DNA of 64,000 nt, taken from positions 117,043-181,042 of the forward strand of contig JADJOY010000025.1 in NCBI GenBank assembly GCA_016713535.1, read 5' to 3'. This document shows positions 30,248-39,122 of the stretch, in pieces. Within the stretch, counting starts at the first letter, position 1; every line of letters begins with the position of its first letter. This DNA comes from Deltaproteobacteria bacterium. Its GTDB lineage: Bacteria > JADJOY01. The notes beneath the pieces are model-generated. The model was not told the DNA's origin, did not search any database, and was given only the letters and a program-made list of their open reading frames with translations. The translations under genes and the position numbers were made by a program.

Positions 30248-30519
30248 GTGGTCGCCCTCCTTGTTTTCGTGGGCCGGGTCGAGCGCGGTGTCGGGGGGGC
30301 CCCACGCGGTTTGCGTCACGTGATCCCGAGGCGCGTTCTTCCGTCGGCCGTTGCTTGCACCTCGACCCGAAGCGGGCCGGTGAGTTCGCTGACCACACTC
30401 TACCACGGAGGCGCATTCGTCGCTCGACACTTCCCGCACGTTGCTAGGGGTGGGCCTCGGCTCTACCGTCGACCTCCTACGTTCGATCGCGCCCCGCTGC
30501 CGGGGCGCAAGGAGGAACC

Positions 30520-31086
30520 ATGCAGGCCAAGCTCTGGATCCCGGCCCTCATCGCGTTCTCTTCGTTCTCGGTCGCGCACGCGACGGACGCTCCCAAGAAA
30601 GCCGCCGAACCCACCGACGCACAGATCATCGCCAGCGCGGAGAAGGCGGCCCCGGCGAACGTCGCCAAGCACGCCGCCATCGTCGCCATGGGCGGCGACG
30701 GCACCATGCGGACGATCCGCCCCGGCACCAACGGCTACACGTGTATGGCCGACAGCCCGGAGACTCCCGGTCCCGACCCGATGTGCATGGACGCGAACGC
30801 GATGGAGTGGGCGCACGCGTGGATGACCAAGACCACGCCTCCCTCCGGCAAGGTCGGCTTCATGTACATGCTCGAGGGCGGCACCGACGCCAGCAACACC
30901 GACCCCCACGCCAAGGCGCCGACCGCGTCGAACCACTGGATCAAGACCGGCCCGCACGTGATGGTCGTGGGCGCCGATCCGTCCTTCTACGACCAGTACC
31001 CGAAGGGCGCCGAGCCGGATACCTCGCAGCCGTACGTGATGTGGGCCGGCACACCGTACCAACACCTCATGGCACCGATCGAGTAA
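30520..31086 (+). CDS. Conserved exported protein of unknown function
   Basis: This 188-aa product has a perfect Shine-Dalgarno (AAGGAGGAA at 30509-30517) and signal peptide MQAKLWIPALIAFSSFSVAH cut near AHA-TD. The mature part has conserved-looking blocks: IIASAEKAAPANVAKHAAIV, MRTIRPGTNGYTCM, DPMCMDANAMEWAHAWM, GFMYMLEGGTDASNTDPHA, HWIKTGPHVMVVGADPSFYD and YVMWAGTPYQHLMAP. Two cysteines and many Met and His could bind metal. The same pattern occurs in uncharacterised periplasmic proteins of other Proteobacteria. It stands alone, 77 bp before the CoA-disulfide reductase gene. Confidence 0.75.
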   Translation: MQAKLWIPALIAFSSFSVAHATDAPKKAAEPTDAQIIASAEKAAPANVAKHAAIVAMGGDGTMRTIRPGTNGYTCMADSPETPGPDPMCMDANAMEWAHAWMTKTTPPSGKVGFMYMLEGGTDASNTDPHAKAPTASNHWIKTGPHVMVVGADPSFYDQYPKGAEPDTSQPYVMWAGTPYQHLMAPIE

Positions 31087-31163
31087 CTCGGCGGCACCCT
31101 GCCTGCGGCGGCCAGGTGTGCTAGGTCGATCGGGCCATCCCGTCGTCCCGATCGGAGCACACC

Positions 31164-32879
31164 ATGGCCGCCGAGCCCACCTCCGCCTCCCAGTCCGCAC
31201 CGTCCCCCCGGTCCCCGACCGAACGCCGCCGCGTCGTGATCGTGGGCGGCGTCGCGGGCGGCGCGTCGTGCGCCGCGCGGCTGCGTCGCCTCGACGAGTC
31301 GCTCGAGATCGCGGTGATCGATCGCGGTCCGTACGTGTCGTTCGCCAACTGCGGCTTGCCCTACTACGTCGGCAACGTCATCGCCGACGAGCGCAAGCTC
31401 CTCATGGCCTCGCCCGAGAGCTTCCGGCAGCGCTTCAACATCGAGGTCTTCACGGACACCGAGGCCACGGCGATCGATCGGACGGCCCGCAACCTCACCG
31501 TGCGGGACCTGAAGAGCGGTGCCGAGCGCACCGAACGCTACGACGTGCTGGTGCTCTCGCCGGGCGCCGCGCCGATCCGCCCGCCGATCCCGGGCGTCGA
31601 CCTCGACGGCGTGTTCGCGGTGCGCAGCATCCCCGACTCGCGACGCATCCGTGCCTGGATCGACGAACATGGCGCGAAGAGCGCGGTGGTCGTGGGCGGC
31701 GGCTTCATCGGCCTCGAGATGATGGAGAACCTGGTCCACCGCGGGCTGTCGGTCACGATCCTCGAGAAGCTCACCCAGGTGATGCCGCCCGTCGATCCCG
31801 AGATGGCGGCGCCGCTCATGAAGCACATCGAGGCCGAGGGCGTGACGCTCAGGCTCGGCGATGGGCTCGCCGCCATCGAGAGCGGCGTGGGCGCCGGCCT
31901 GGTGGTGGTGGCCGAGAGCGGCACGCGGCTCGAGACCGACCTGGTGATCCTGGCGATCGGCGTGCGGCCCGAGACCGGCCTCGCCCGCGCGGCGGGGCTA
32001 CCGATCGGTGCGCGCGGCGGGATCGTCGTCGACGGCGCGATGCGCACCGAGGATCCGCACATCTGGGCGGTGGGTGACGTCGTCGAGGTCGAAGACGTGC
32101 TCACCGGCCAGGAGACGGTGCTGCCGCTCGCCGGCCCCGCGAACCGCCAGGGGCGCGTCGCAGCCGAGTCGATCGCGGGACGCCGCACCCACTTCCGCGG
32201 TGTGCAAGCCACCGCGGTGGTCGGCGTGCTCGGCATGACCATCGCGTCCACGGGCGCCTCGGAGAAGGGCCTCAAGCGCGCCGGAGTGACCGACTTCGCG
32301 AAGGTCTACCTCCACCCCGGCCACCACGCCGGCTACTACCCCGGCGCTCAGCCGATCCACCTGAAGCTGCTCTTCTCGGTGCCCGACGGGCGCATCCTCG
32401 GCGCCCAGGCGGTCGGCCACGAGGGCGTCGACAAGCGCATCGACGTGATCGCGACCGCGATCCAGTTCCGCGGCACGGTCCATGACTTGGCCGAGGTCGA
32501 GCTCAGCTACGCGCCCCAGTTCGGCGCCGCCAAGGACCCCGTGAACCTGGCCGGGATGCTCGCCGAGAACGTCCTCAACGGCGACATGCCGATCGCCGAC
32601 TGGGACGCGATCGCCACCACCGAGGCGCTCCTGGTGGACGTCCGCGAGCCCCATGAGTACGAGGCCGGCCACCCGCCCGGCTTCATCAACCTGCCGCTCT
32701 CGGCGATGCGCGAGCGCTATTGCGAGCTACCGAAGGACCGCGAGATCTGGCTCTCGTGCGGCGTCGGCCAGCGCGCCTACTACGCGACCCGCTTCCTCGC
32801 CCAGCACGGCTACGCCGCGAAGAACCTCACGGGCGGCTACACGACCTACCGCCAGCGCACCGCCGCCGGGCTGCCCTAG
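31164..32879 (+). CDS. CoA-disulfide reductase-like FAD oxidoreductase with C-terminal rhodanese domain
   Basis: This 571-aa flavoprotein belongs to the CoADR-RHD (persulfide/CoA-disulfide reductase) class. VVIVGGVAGGASCAARLRRL is the FAD-binding GxGxxG site and SFANCGLPYY carries the single active-site Cys63. SAVVVGGGFIGLEMMENLVH binds NAD(P)H, and DPHIWAVGDVVEV is the second FAD motif. The dimerisation domain follows. From about residue 470 a rhodanese-like domain (LLVDVREPHEYEAGHPPGFI) has Cys532 in LSCGVGQRAYYATR. Such enzymes reduce CoA persulfides or disulfides and contribute to sulfur and redox balance in the cytoplasm. The ATG at 31164 is preceded by an unconserved Pro/Ser extension. 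Confidence 0.92.
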   Translation: MAAEPTSASQSAPSPRSPTERRRVVIVGGVAGGASCAARLRRLDESLEIAVIDRGPYVSFANCGLPYYVGNVIADERKLLMASPESFRQRFNIEVFTDTEATAIDRTARNLTVRDLKSGAERTERYDVLVLSPGAAPIRPPIPGVDLDGVFAVRSIPDSRRIRAWIDEHGAKSAVVVGGGFIGLEMMENLVHRGLSVTILEKLTQVMPPVDPEMAAPLMKHIEAEGVTLRLGDGLAAIESGVGAGLVVVAESGTRLETDLVILAIGVRPETGLARAAGLPIGARGGIVVDGAMRTEDPHIWAVGDVVEVEDVLTGQETVLPLAGPANRQGRVAAESIAGRRTHFRGVQATAVVGVLGMTIASTGASEKGLKRAGVTDFAKVYLHPGHHAGYYPGAQPIHLKLLFSVPDGRILGAQAVGHEGVDKRIDVIATAIQFRGTVHDLAEVELSYAPQFGAAKDPVNLAGMLAENVLNGDMPIADWDAIATTEALLVDVREPHEYEAGHPPGFINLPLSAMRERYCELPKDREIWLSCGVGQRAYYATRFLAQHGYAAKNLTGGYTTYRQRTAAGLP

Positions 32880-32945
32880 CGCCGACGAATCTCGACACGA
32901 TGGATCGCACGCAACGAGCCCGCGTCGGATCCGGCTGGCGACGGG

Positions 32946-33018
32946 GGATGGAACCCCCGTCGCTACGCGTCCAGGTCGTCGTGAGGTTTTCGTAGCGCGG
33001 GGGCCTCCGTGCCCCCGC
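32946..33018. repeat. Direct repeat copy 1 (about 72 bp) with internal hairpin
   Basis: This copy reads GGATGGAACCCCCGTCGCTA and onward to TAGCGCGGGGGCCTCCGTGC then CCCCGC. It is repeated with a few differences at 33176-33247. The end folds as GCGGGGGC/GCCCCCGC. The gap 32880-33364 has no gene; it holds these two copies and GC-rich filler. Confidence 0.75.
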
Positions 33019-33175
33019 CGATACGCTCCGGCGTTGCATCGCCGGTCCGCCCGATCGCGGTAGGTCCCGAAGCCACGACCAGCCACCCCCGCCGCAGGAG
33101 ACGCCCGCTTCGTCGGGCGCGAGCGATCGATACGCTGACCCCGGAGCGGAAGTTCTGCTGAAGCCCTGCGGCGGT

Positions 33176-33247
33176 GGATGGAACCCCGTCGCTACGCGTT
33201 CAGGTCGTCGTGAGGTTTCCGTAGCGCGGGGGCCTCCGTGCCCCCGC
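33176..33247. repeat. Direct repeat copy 2 (about 72 bp) with internal hairpin
   Basis: Second copy of the 32946-33018 repeat, 230 bp downstream in the same orientation. It differs by one C fewer in the Pro-like C-run, TTCAGG for TCCAGG, and TTTCCG for TTTTCG. Confidence 0.75.
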
Positions 33248-33364
33248 GAGCGGTGGGTCCGATCGCGATCCGGAGGCGAACGTACGGGGAGACGTCGGGT
33301 ACGGGCGCCTATCGTCCCACGCAGCGGCCCGACGGGAGCCAGGCCGTCGATTGTGGAACCCGGC

Positions 33365-34402
33365 TCACCCCGCCGTGCCGACCACGACGGTGTGTGGTCC
33401 GGTGGGCACAGGATGGCCCTCCACTGCGGTGAAGCCGGCGGCGCGGTACATGTCGCCCAGCTCGCGGAGCGTGTAGGCGTCACCCGCCTGCGTGGTCGCG
33501 AGCATGGTGAGCGCGAAGCTCGCCGGCATCGGCGGCGACACGCGGTCCTCGTCGGGCACGAACTCGAGCGCCGCCACCCTGCCCCCCGGACGCAGCGCCG
33601 CGCGCACCTTTTTCAGTAGCTCGACGCAGGTCGCCACGTCGAAGTGGTGGAGGAAGTTGGTGAGCAGCACCACGTCGTGCGGTCCACCGAACTCGACCTC
33701 GAAGGCACTGCCGGCGCGCCCTTCCCAGCGCGACTCGACTCCCGCCTTGGCGGCGTTCGCGCGCGCCACCTCGAGCACGGCCGCCCAATCGACCGCGACC
33801 ACGCGCGCGGCGCGGTTCTGGCGCGCGAGCTCGATCCCGAAGAGCCCATGACCCGCCGCCACGTCGAGGACCGAGATCGGCCCTTCCAGCCCACGCAGCG
33901 CGATCCCACCGAGCGGCCCGGCCATCGGTCCCATCATCGGGGCCATGCGGTGCGCGAACTCCACCCACGCGGGGTTCTCGGGCTCGACGCTGCCCTGGCC
34001 GGGCAGCACCGTGCTGCCGCTGCGGACGATCTGGCCCAGGTGGTTGAACGGCTCTTGCACCACCGGGTGGCCGAGGAAGCCAGCGGTCTTGGCGACGCTC
34101 GCGGGCGAGCGCGAGTCGAGGAAGAGCGCCGCGGTTTCGCTGTTGGTGTAGCGGCCATCGCGCTTCACGAGCAGGCCGTTCACCGTGAGGAAGTCGCACA
34201 GGATGCGCACGCCGCGCGGCGACGACCCGCACGCCTTCGCGATCGACGCCGCGTCTCCCGGGCCTTCGCCGACGACACGAAAGAGATCGAGCTCGATCGC
34301 TGCGCGCAGCGCCGCGGAGCGCTGGTACGCGAACAGCATGTCGAAGACCAGCGCGGGCGACGGACCTTCCGGGCTCTCGGGACCTCCGGGATGCGGCGAC
34401 AT
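33365..34402 (-). CDS. SAM-dependent methyltransferase with N-terminal dimerisation domain
   Basis: This 345-aa protein (ATG 34402) has the two-domain plan of O-methyltransferase family 2. A winged-helix dimerisation domain comes first (ALRAAIELDLFRVVGEGPGD, CGSSPRGVRILCDFLTVNGL). The Rossmann domain contains the SAM loop SVLDVAAGHGLFGIELAR, the acidic residue of VVAVDW, DVVLLTNFLHHFDVATCVEL and LRPGGRVAALEFVPDEDRVS. The catalytic His of plant-like O-methyltransferases is not obvious, so the methyl acceptor is open. It sits 53 bp downstream of a radical SAM/SPASM gene on the same strand, so the two probably form an operon. Confidence 0.85.
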   Translation of the reverse strand: MSPHPGGPESPEGPSPALVFDMLFAYQRSAALRAAIELDLFRVVGEGPGDAASIAKACGSSPRGVRILCDFLTVNGLLVKRDGRYTNSETAALFLDSRSPASVAKTAGFLGHPVVQEPFNHLGQIVRSGSTVLPGQGSVEPENPAWVEFAHRMAPMMGPMAGPLGGIALRGLEGPISVLDVAAGHGLFGIELARQNRAARVVAVDWAAVLEVARANAAKAGVESRWEGRAGSAFEVEFGGPHDVVLLTNFLHHFDVATCVELLKKVRAALRPGGRVAALEFVPDEDRVSPPMPASFALTMLATTQAGDAYTLRELGDMYRAAGFTAVEGHPVPTGPHTVVVGTAG

Positions 34403-34455
34403 GCGGGCTCTCCTCGTGTGCGGCGACACCGCGCGGCGGGTTCGGACGACGCGGT

Positions 34456-36147
34456 TCAGGACGCGGCCCTCGCGGGCTGCGCGGCGGGACGTGGCGGTCG
34501 GAACATGCAGGTGCCGTGGGCGCACAAGCCCTGGGGATCGGCGCCGTTCACCCACGAGCGCATCTCGGCCATGCGCGCGCCGTTCCAGATCACCTCGAAC
34601 GGATCGTCGTGGAAGTTCCCGACGGTGGTCCGCGACAGCACCATGTCGCACGGCGCGATCAGCCCGTTGGAGCCGATGAACGCCTCCGACCACGCCATGT
34701 AGCAGGCGTGCTGCGGGGTCGTTGGCGGGGTGCTCCGCGACCGGACCGATCGCGGCGTAGTGCTCGTCGGCGGGGATCGCGCGCGACCAGTTCGCGGCGA
34801 TCGCCTCCGCGAGCGTGGCGCGCAGCCCCGCGTCGCCGTGGTACGCGGGGAACGGCCGCACACGTAGCCCGAGGCGGGTGCCGGTACGGACCGCGTCGAG
34901 TGCGGCGCGGTTGGCGGCGTCGGGAGTGGGGTCGAGCATCTGGCTCGAGAAGTAGTCGTCGCCCTCGCGTCCGAAGCGGTGGAGCGGCAGGAACTGCACC
35001 TCCTGCACGCCGAACCCCGCGCACCACTCGACCAGCGCCGCGAGCTGGCCGAGATTCGCCTGCTGGGCGACGCACTGCACGCGGACGTGAAAACGGCGGT
35101 TGCCCGTCTCGCGGCGCAGCTCCTCGAGACGGGTGAGCCCCGCGACCAGGCGCCGGAACTTGGCGCCCTTGCGGAGCCGCTCGAAGAGCGCGGGATCGGG
35201 GCTGTCGACCGAGACCGAGAGGAAGAACCCGCCCTCGACCAGGGCGCGCATGTTGGCCTCGTTGAAGAGGCTGCCCGAGGTGAGCAGCGCCGGCACGAAC
35301 TCGAACTCGCGCGCGGTGGCGAGGATGGTGGTGATGTTGGGGTGCAGCATCACCTCGCCGTTGCCGCTGTACCAGACCAGCCGCGCGCCCGGGAACAGCG
35401 CTTCGGCCACGCTACGGAACACGAACGGCGACATGAAATGCGTCTGCGCCGAGCGAACGTCGTGGCTGGTGTAGGCGTGGAAGCAGCTCGGGCAGCGCAG
35501 GTGGCACTGCCAGGCGAGCTCGACGTAGAGCTTGAGGGGAGTCGAGGCGACACGCGAGACACCCGCGAGGCGCTCGCGGACGTTGGCGGCGGCGTTCGCG
35601 AGGCTCGGGCTCGAGGGGGCCGGAGATGGGGGCGCGGCCCGCGCGTGGGGCTGCGTGGCCACCGCGTAGAGCGCGTCGCAGCGCTCGAGGACCGCGCGCG
35701 GTGGGTTGCGTGCCCAGCTCTCGACCGGATGCTCGCGCTCGCCGTCCGCGGCGCGGCTGACGAGGCGCTCGAGGCGCACACCGAGCCGACGGGTATCCGC
35801 GGGATCGGGTGGACTCCACCAGCGCTCGAGCGCGCACTCGACGTCGACCACCGGCCTCGCCGCAAGCGCGGGATCGATCGGGATGCGGAGGTCGTGGCGG
35901 CCGGGGGTGAGCTCGAATCGAGCGGCCTGTGCGAGGCGCCGCCGACGCGGACCTCGAGGCCGAGCGCGGCGGGAGCGGGCGGGCTCGGCAGCAGCAGCGT
36001 GAGCGCGAGCTCGGTCACGCCGGCGCGCGCCAGGTAGATCCCGAAGTAGCGCTGCGTCCAGCGGAAGGCGCGCTCGCCGTCGTGCTCGGTGACGTCGACG
36101 CCATCGACGTAGGGCGGGAGCTCGGCGTCTGTGATGGCGGTGGGCAT
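34456..36147 (-). CDS. Radical SAM / SPASM protein with unusual N-terminal beta domain (two frameshifts)
   Basis: From ATG 36147 an N-terminal domain of about 190 residues (ELPPYVDGVDVTEHDGERAF, RWTQRYFGIYLARAG, then FELTPGRHDLRIPID) looks like a beta sandwich and is not part of normal radical SAM enzymes. The radical SAM core follows with CHLRCPSC (CxxxCxxC) in LYVELAWQCHLRCPSCFHAY, YSGNGEVMLHPNITTIL and FFLSVSVDSPDPALFERLR. The C-terminal SPASM part (IAPCDMVLSRTTVGNFHDD, GLCAHGTC) lies in another frame after a shift near 34715. A first shift is near 35940. Without the correction the frame runs into the methyltransferase and gives a false fusion. Substrate unknown; peptide or sugar-lipid are both possible. 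Confidence 0.78.
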
Positions 36148-36358
36148 GTCGGACGAGCAAGCGGTCCGCGGCGGCGAGACGTCACCCAGCGGAGCGGGAC
36201 GAGGGAAACGGCTCAATATCGCGGCGCCCACGCGAGCCGCGCAAACACCGGCCATCTGGGCCGACTGGCGCACCCCTCGGTGGAGCGCCGGACCGCGCCC
36301 GTGCTATCCCGTCCCGCCGCCGCCGAGCCAGGGATTCCGGGTCGGGGCGAGCGCTCCC

Positions 36359-37105
36359 ATGAAGCTCGCGCTCTTCTGGTGGATCGTGCTGGTCGGCTTC
36401 TCGACCGAGGCGAGCTTCGGCTTCGGCGCCACGGTCATCACCGTGACGCTCGCGAGCCAGCTCTTCCCGATCGACTTCATTCTGCCGAGCGTGGTGCCGA
36501 TCAACCTGTTGCTCTCGGCCTACATGGTGGCGCGCTACCACCACGCGGTGGATCGGCGGCTCCTCTTCCGCGGCATCCTGCCGGCGATGAGCGTGGGTGT
36601 GGGCGTCGGGCTGGTGCTGATGAGCAAGAGCAGCGACAGCTCGCTCAAGCTCGCGTTCGCGATCTTCGTGGTCGCGCTCTCGGTGCTCGAGCTCAAGCGC
36701 CTGCTCGCTCCCGGCGCGAGCGCGACGACGGCGCGTCCCGTGGCGGGCCCGCTGCGCGCCGCGATGCTCTTCGGCGCCGGCGTGATCCACGGGCTCTTCG
36801 GCTCGGGCGGCCCGCTCGTGGTCTACGTCGCGGGGCGCGAGATCGAGGACAAGCGCGCGTTTCGCAGCACCCTCGGGGCGCTCTGGGTCACGATGGGCTC
36901 GGTGCTGCTCGCGGGCTACGCGGCGAGCGGGCTGCTCACCGCGAGCACCGCGCGCACCAGTGCCTTGCTCGCGCCAAGCGTCGTCCTCGCCGTGCTGATC
37001 GGGGAGCGCGTTCACCACGCGATCGAGGAGCGGTCGTTTCGGATCGGCGTGTTCGCGCTGCTGATCGTCGCCGGCACGGCACTCGCGTGGTCGTGCCTGC
37101 GCTGA
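36359..37105 (+). CDS. TauE/SafE family sulfite/anion exporter
   Basis: This 248-aa membrane protein has about eight hydrophobic segments. MKLALFWWIVLVGFSTEASF, with FGATVITVTLASQLFP, is the first TauE repeat. RAAMLFGAGVIHGLFGSGGP starts the second, with the typical GxxxGxxGxGGP signature. ATG 36359 is chosen because it begins directly at the first membrane helix; in-frame codons upstream encode Arg/Pro-rich sequence. Family members export sulfite, sulfoacetate or other organic anions, or import sulfur compounds. It is divergent from the radical SAM gene. The substrate is not readable from sequence. Confidence 0.88.
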   Translation: MKLALFWWIVLVGFSTEASFGFGATVITVTLASQLFPIDFILPSVVPINLLLSAYMVARYHHAVDRRLLFRGILPAMSVGVGVGLVLMSKSSDSSLKLAFAIFVVALSVLELKRLLAPGASATTARPVAGPLRAAMLFGAGVIHGLFGSGGPLVVYVAGREIEDKRAFRSTLGALWVTMGSVLLAGYAASGLLTASTARTSALLAPSVVLAVLIGERVHHAIEERSFRIGVFALLIVAGTALAWSCLR

Positions 37106-37184
37106 TCTCCGTACGGCGCCGAACCTGCCGGGATCCGCGATCGCCGCGGTGCTCGCGACAACCCGTGTCGCCGGGCACGCGACG
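37104..37184. repeat. 81-bp exact direct repeat, copy 1 (part of REPIN-like element)
   Basis: GATCTCCGTACGGCGCCGAA to CGGGCACGCGACG is identical to 37295-37375. It ends in the right arm of the dispersed palindromic element (TCGCCGGGCACGCGACGCGT). The gap 37106-37429 holds no gene, only this copy, a left arm at 37230-37265 and copy 2. Confidence 0.85.
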
Positions 37185-37294
37185 CGTGCCCCTCCCCGAG
37201 GCGGGCCCTCCAGGCTGAGCCCACGCGAACGCCCCGGAGGGTCGCGCGTCGCGCGACCGCCGGTACGCGACGACGCCCCGTCGATGGTCGCGTC

Positions 37295-37375
37295 GATCTC
37301 CGTACGGCGCCGAACCTGCCGGGATCCGCGATCGCCGCGGTGCTCGCGACAACCCGTGTCGCCGGGCACGCGACG
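37295..37375. repeat. 81-bp exact direct repeat, copy 2 (part of REPIN-like element)
   Basis: Exact copy of 37104-37184, offset by 191 bp. Together with the left arm at 37230-37265 it makes one nearly complete inverted element, with the right arm truncated after GACG. Confidence 0.85.
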
Positions 37376-37429
37376 GCGCCCCCTCCGATGGTCGCGTCCA
37401 TCCGCCGGAGGCGGTGCGGCCAAAGGGGC

Positions 37430-38326
37430 TCAGAAGAGGTCGCCGGCGCGGCGCAGCAGCGCGCGGGCGTTCTCCTGCTCGAGCTTCTGCTCGGGCACCA
37501 CGTCGGGCAGCGCGCGCGGGTCGCCGTTCACGACCTCGGCGAGCAGCCGCTCGAAGAGCACCTTGTCCCGCTTCTTGGTGGCGTAGAGCTCGGCCATCAG
37601 CACCTTGGTGGCGAAGTAATCCGGCGCGATCGCGAGCGAACGCTCGAAGTCCGCCTTCGCCTTCTCCAGATCGCCTCCCGCCATGCCCGGCGCCTTCGCG
37701 TAGTACGTCGCGAGCAGCCGCGGTCCCGAGCCGTGGAAGTAGCGTTCGTCGAGCTCGTTCACGCGCGTCGCGAGCTTCCAGATCCGCTCGCGCTCGAACA
37801 GGGCCTTCTGGATGCCCTGCTCGTTCACCCAGCGCGCGAGGTTCGCGTAGTACCAGTGAAGCGCCGGCACGTCGTCCGCGGTGCTGGCCACGAGCGCGTC
37901 GTCGACGTGAGCGCCCGAGCTCACGAGGTGCGCGTACGCGGGGTTCGTCGCGAGCGCCTTCTCACCGTAGCGGCTGCCCTTCTCGTACGCCGCGATGCGC
38001 GCGGCGCGCTGCCCGTCGCCGTGGAGATGGCCGTAACCGAGCAGGTAGTGAGCGCGCGCGAGCTTCACCAGCAGCGAGCGCTCGGCGGGCGCCGCGCTCA
38101 CCGCCTTCTCCCACGCGGCGATCGCGCGCCGAAGCTCTGCCGCGTCCTCACGCCCGGCCCACGCAGCGTCACCCTCGGCGACGAGCGGCGCCACCTCCGC
38201 CAGCTCCGCGCTCGTCGGCGCCGCGCCGCCCATCTCCGGCTGCCGCCCCGCACAGCCCGCCAGCGCGAGCGCCACGAGCGCACTCAGGACCATGGTCCGT
38301 CCAGCCCAGCCCGTTCTCCGCTCCAT
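37430..38326 (-). CDS. TRAP transporter TatT-component-like lipoprotein
   Basis: This 298-aa lipoprotein (RTMVLSALVALALAGCAG, lipobox LAGC) is made of TPR-like helical pairs: WEKAVSAAPAERSLLVKLAR, AYEKGSRYGEKALATNPAYA, HWYYANLARWVNEQGI, SGPRLLATYYAKAPGMAGGD and FERSLAIAPDYFATKVLMAE. The pattern is that of the TatT (Tp0956-type) family, which forms rings in the periplasm and works with TRAP-type or related carriers for hydrophobic ligands. No TRAP permease genes are visible next to it. An alternative start at the Met before VLSAL would shorten the basic n-region. Confidence 0.85.
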   Translation of the reverse strand: MERRTGWAGRTMVLSALVALALAGCAGRQPEMGGAAPTSAELAEVAPLVAEGDAAWAGREDAAELRRAIAAWEKAVSAAPAERSLLVKLARAHYLLGYGHLHGDGQRAARIAAYEKGSRYGEKALATNPAYAHLVSSGAHVDDALVASTADDVPALHWYYANLARWVNEQGIQKALFERERIWKLATRVNELDERYFHGSGPRLLATYYAKAPGMAGGDLEKAKADFERSLAIAPDYFATKVLMAELYATKKRDKVLFERLLAEVVNGDPRALPDVVPEQKLEQENARALLRRAGDLF

Positions 38327-38391
38327 GCTCCCTCCCCGGATGAACGGTCGATCCTACCCTTCTCGCCTCACGAATGCGCGCCCGCGGGCGT

Positions 38392-39045
38392 TCAGGGGCC
38401 GGCGCGCAGGAAGAACGCCTGGAGCCGCGCCTCGATCGGCGCCTCGAGGGTCAGCCCCGCGCTCGACAGGAACCCCGCGAGCATCCGGTAGTGGCCGACG
38501 AGCAGCGTGAGCTCGATCAGGATCTTGCGCTCGAAGCGCGCCGCGAGCGCCGCCCAGGTCGCGTCCGAGAGCACGTTCGCGCTGCACAGCTCGTCGCACG
38601 CGCGCGCGAGCAGCCGATCGCCTTCGTCGGCGATGGCGTCCGCCGCGCGCGTCAGCGCCACGATCTCGTCGTCCCGGACCCCGGCCGTGAGAGCGAGGTC
38701 GACGTGTTGCCCCCACTCGTAGCGGCTGCGGCAGTTCCACGCCGTGCGCAGGATCAGCTTCTCGCGCACCGCCGCCGGCAGGCGGCCGTACGGCATCAGC
38801 CGTGACGCGAAGTAGAGCCAGCCCCAGAAGAGCCGCGGGTGCTGGTGGAGCACCGGGAAGAGGACCGGCAGCTCGGGCCGATCGAAGAGCGCCGCCAGCC
38901 GCGACACCGTGCGAAAGAGCGCGCCGCGCTCGGCGGGCGGCGGCACCGGCATCCGTGGCTCGCGCGGTCCGGCCCAGCCGCCGGCCGGCACGAACGGCTC
39001 CGGCGCGAGCGCGCGGTCCGCCGTCTTTCGATCGCCTGTTGCCAT
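38392..39045 (-). CDS. Carboxymuconolactone decarboxylase / AhpD-like protein
   Basis: This 217-aa protein (ATG 39045) has an all-helical AhpD-like fold. LPAAVREKLILRTAWNCRSR, then YEWGQHVDLALTAGVRDDEI, is the core CMD motif, with a single Cys and a His eight residues later. Active peroxidase-type members have CxxC, so this is a one-Cys variant. LFWGWLYFASRLMPYGRLPA precedes it. The C-terminal helices (KILIELTLLVGHYRMLAGFL) close the fold. Members include gamma-carboxymuconolactone decarboxylases and alkylhydroperoxidase partners; the reaction here is unclear. It is divergent from the SDR gene, with 77 bp between starts. Confidence 0.8.
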   Translation of the reverse strand: MATGDRKTADRALAPEPFVPAGGWAGPREPRMPVPPPAERGALFRTVSRLAALFDRPELPVLFPVLHQHPRLFWGWLYFASRLMPYGRLPAAVREKLILRTAWNCRSRYEWGQHVDLALTAGVRDDEIVALTRAADAIADEGDRLLARACDELCSANVLSDATWAALAARFERKILIELTLLVGHYRMLAGFLSSAGLTLEAPIEARLQAFFLRAGP

Positions 39046-39122
39046 GACGGCGTCCGGTGTACACGGTCGGGGGAGCCGCTGGCCCGTGGCGCGCACCGCG
39101 CCGGCCCCCGGGGAGCCTCTTC

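Noticed and set aside
33365-36160. A continuous 931-codon frame joining the radical SAM protein to the methyltransferase.
   Set aside because: The join runs through meaningless Arg-rich sequence at 34403-34715, while the SPASM tail with its own stop lies in another frame there. It is a read-through caused by one indel, not a fusion enzyme.
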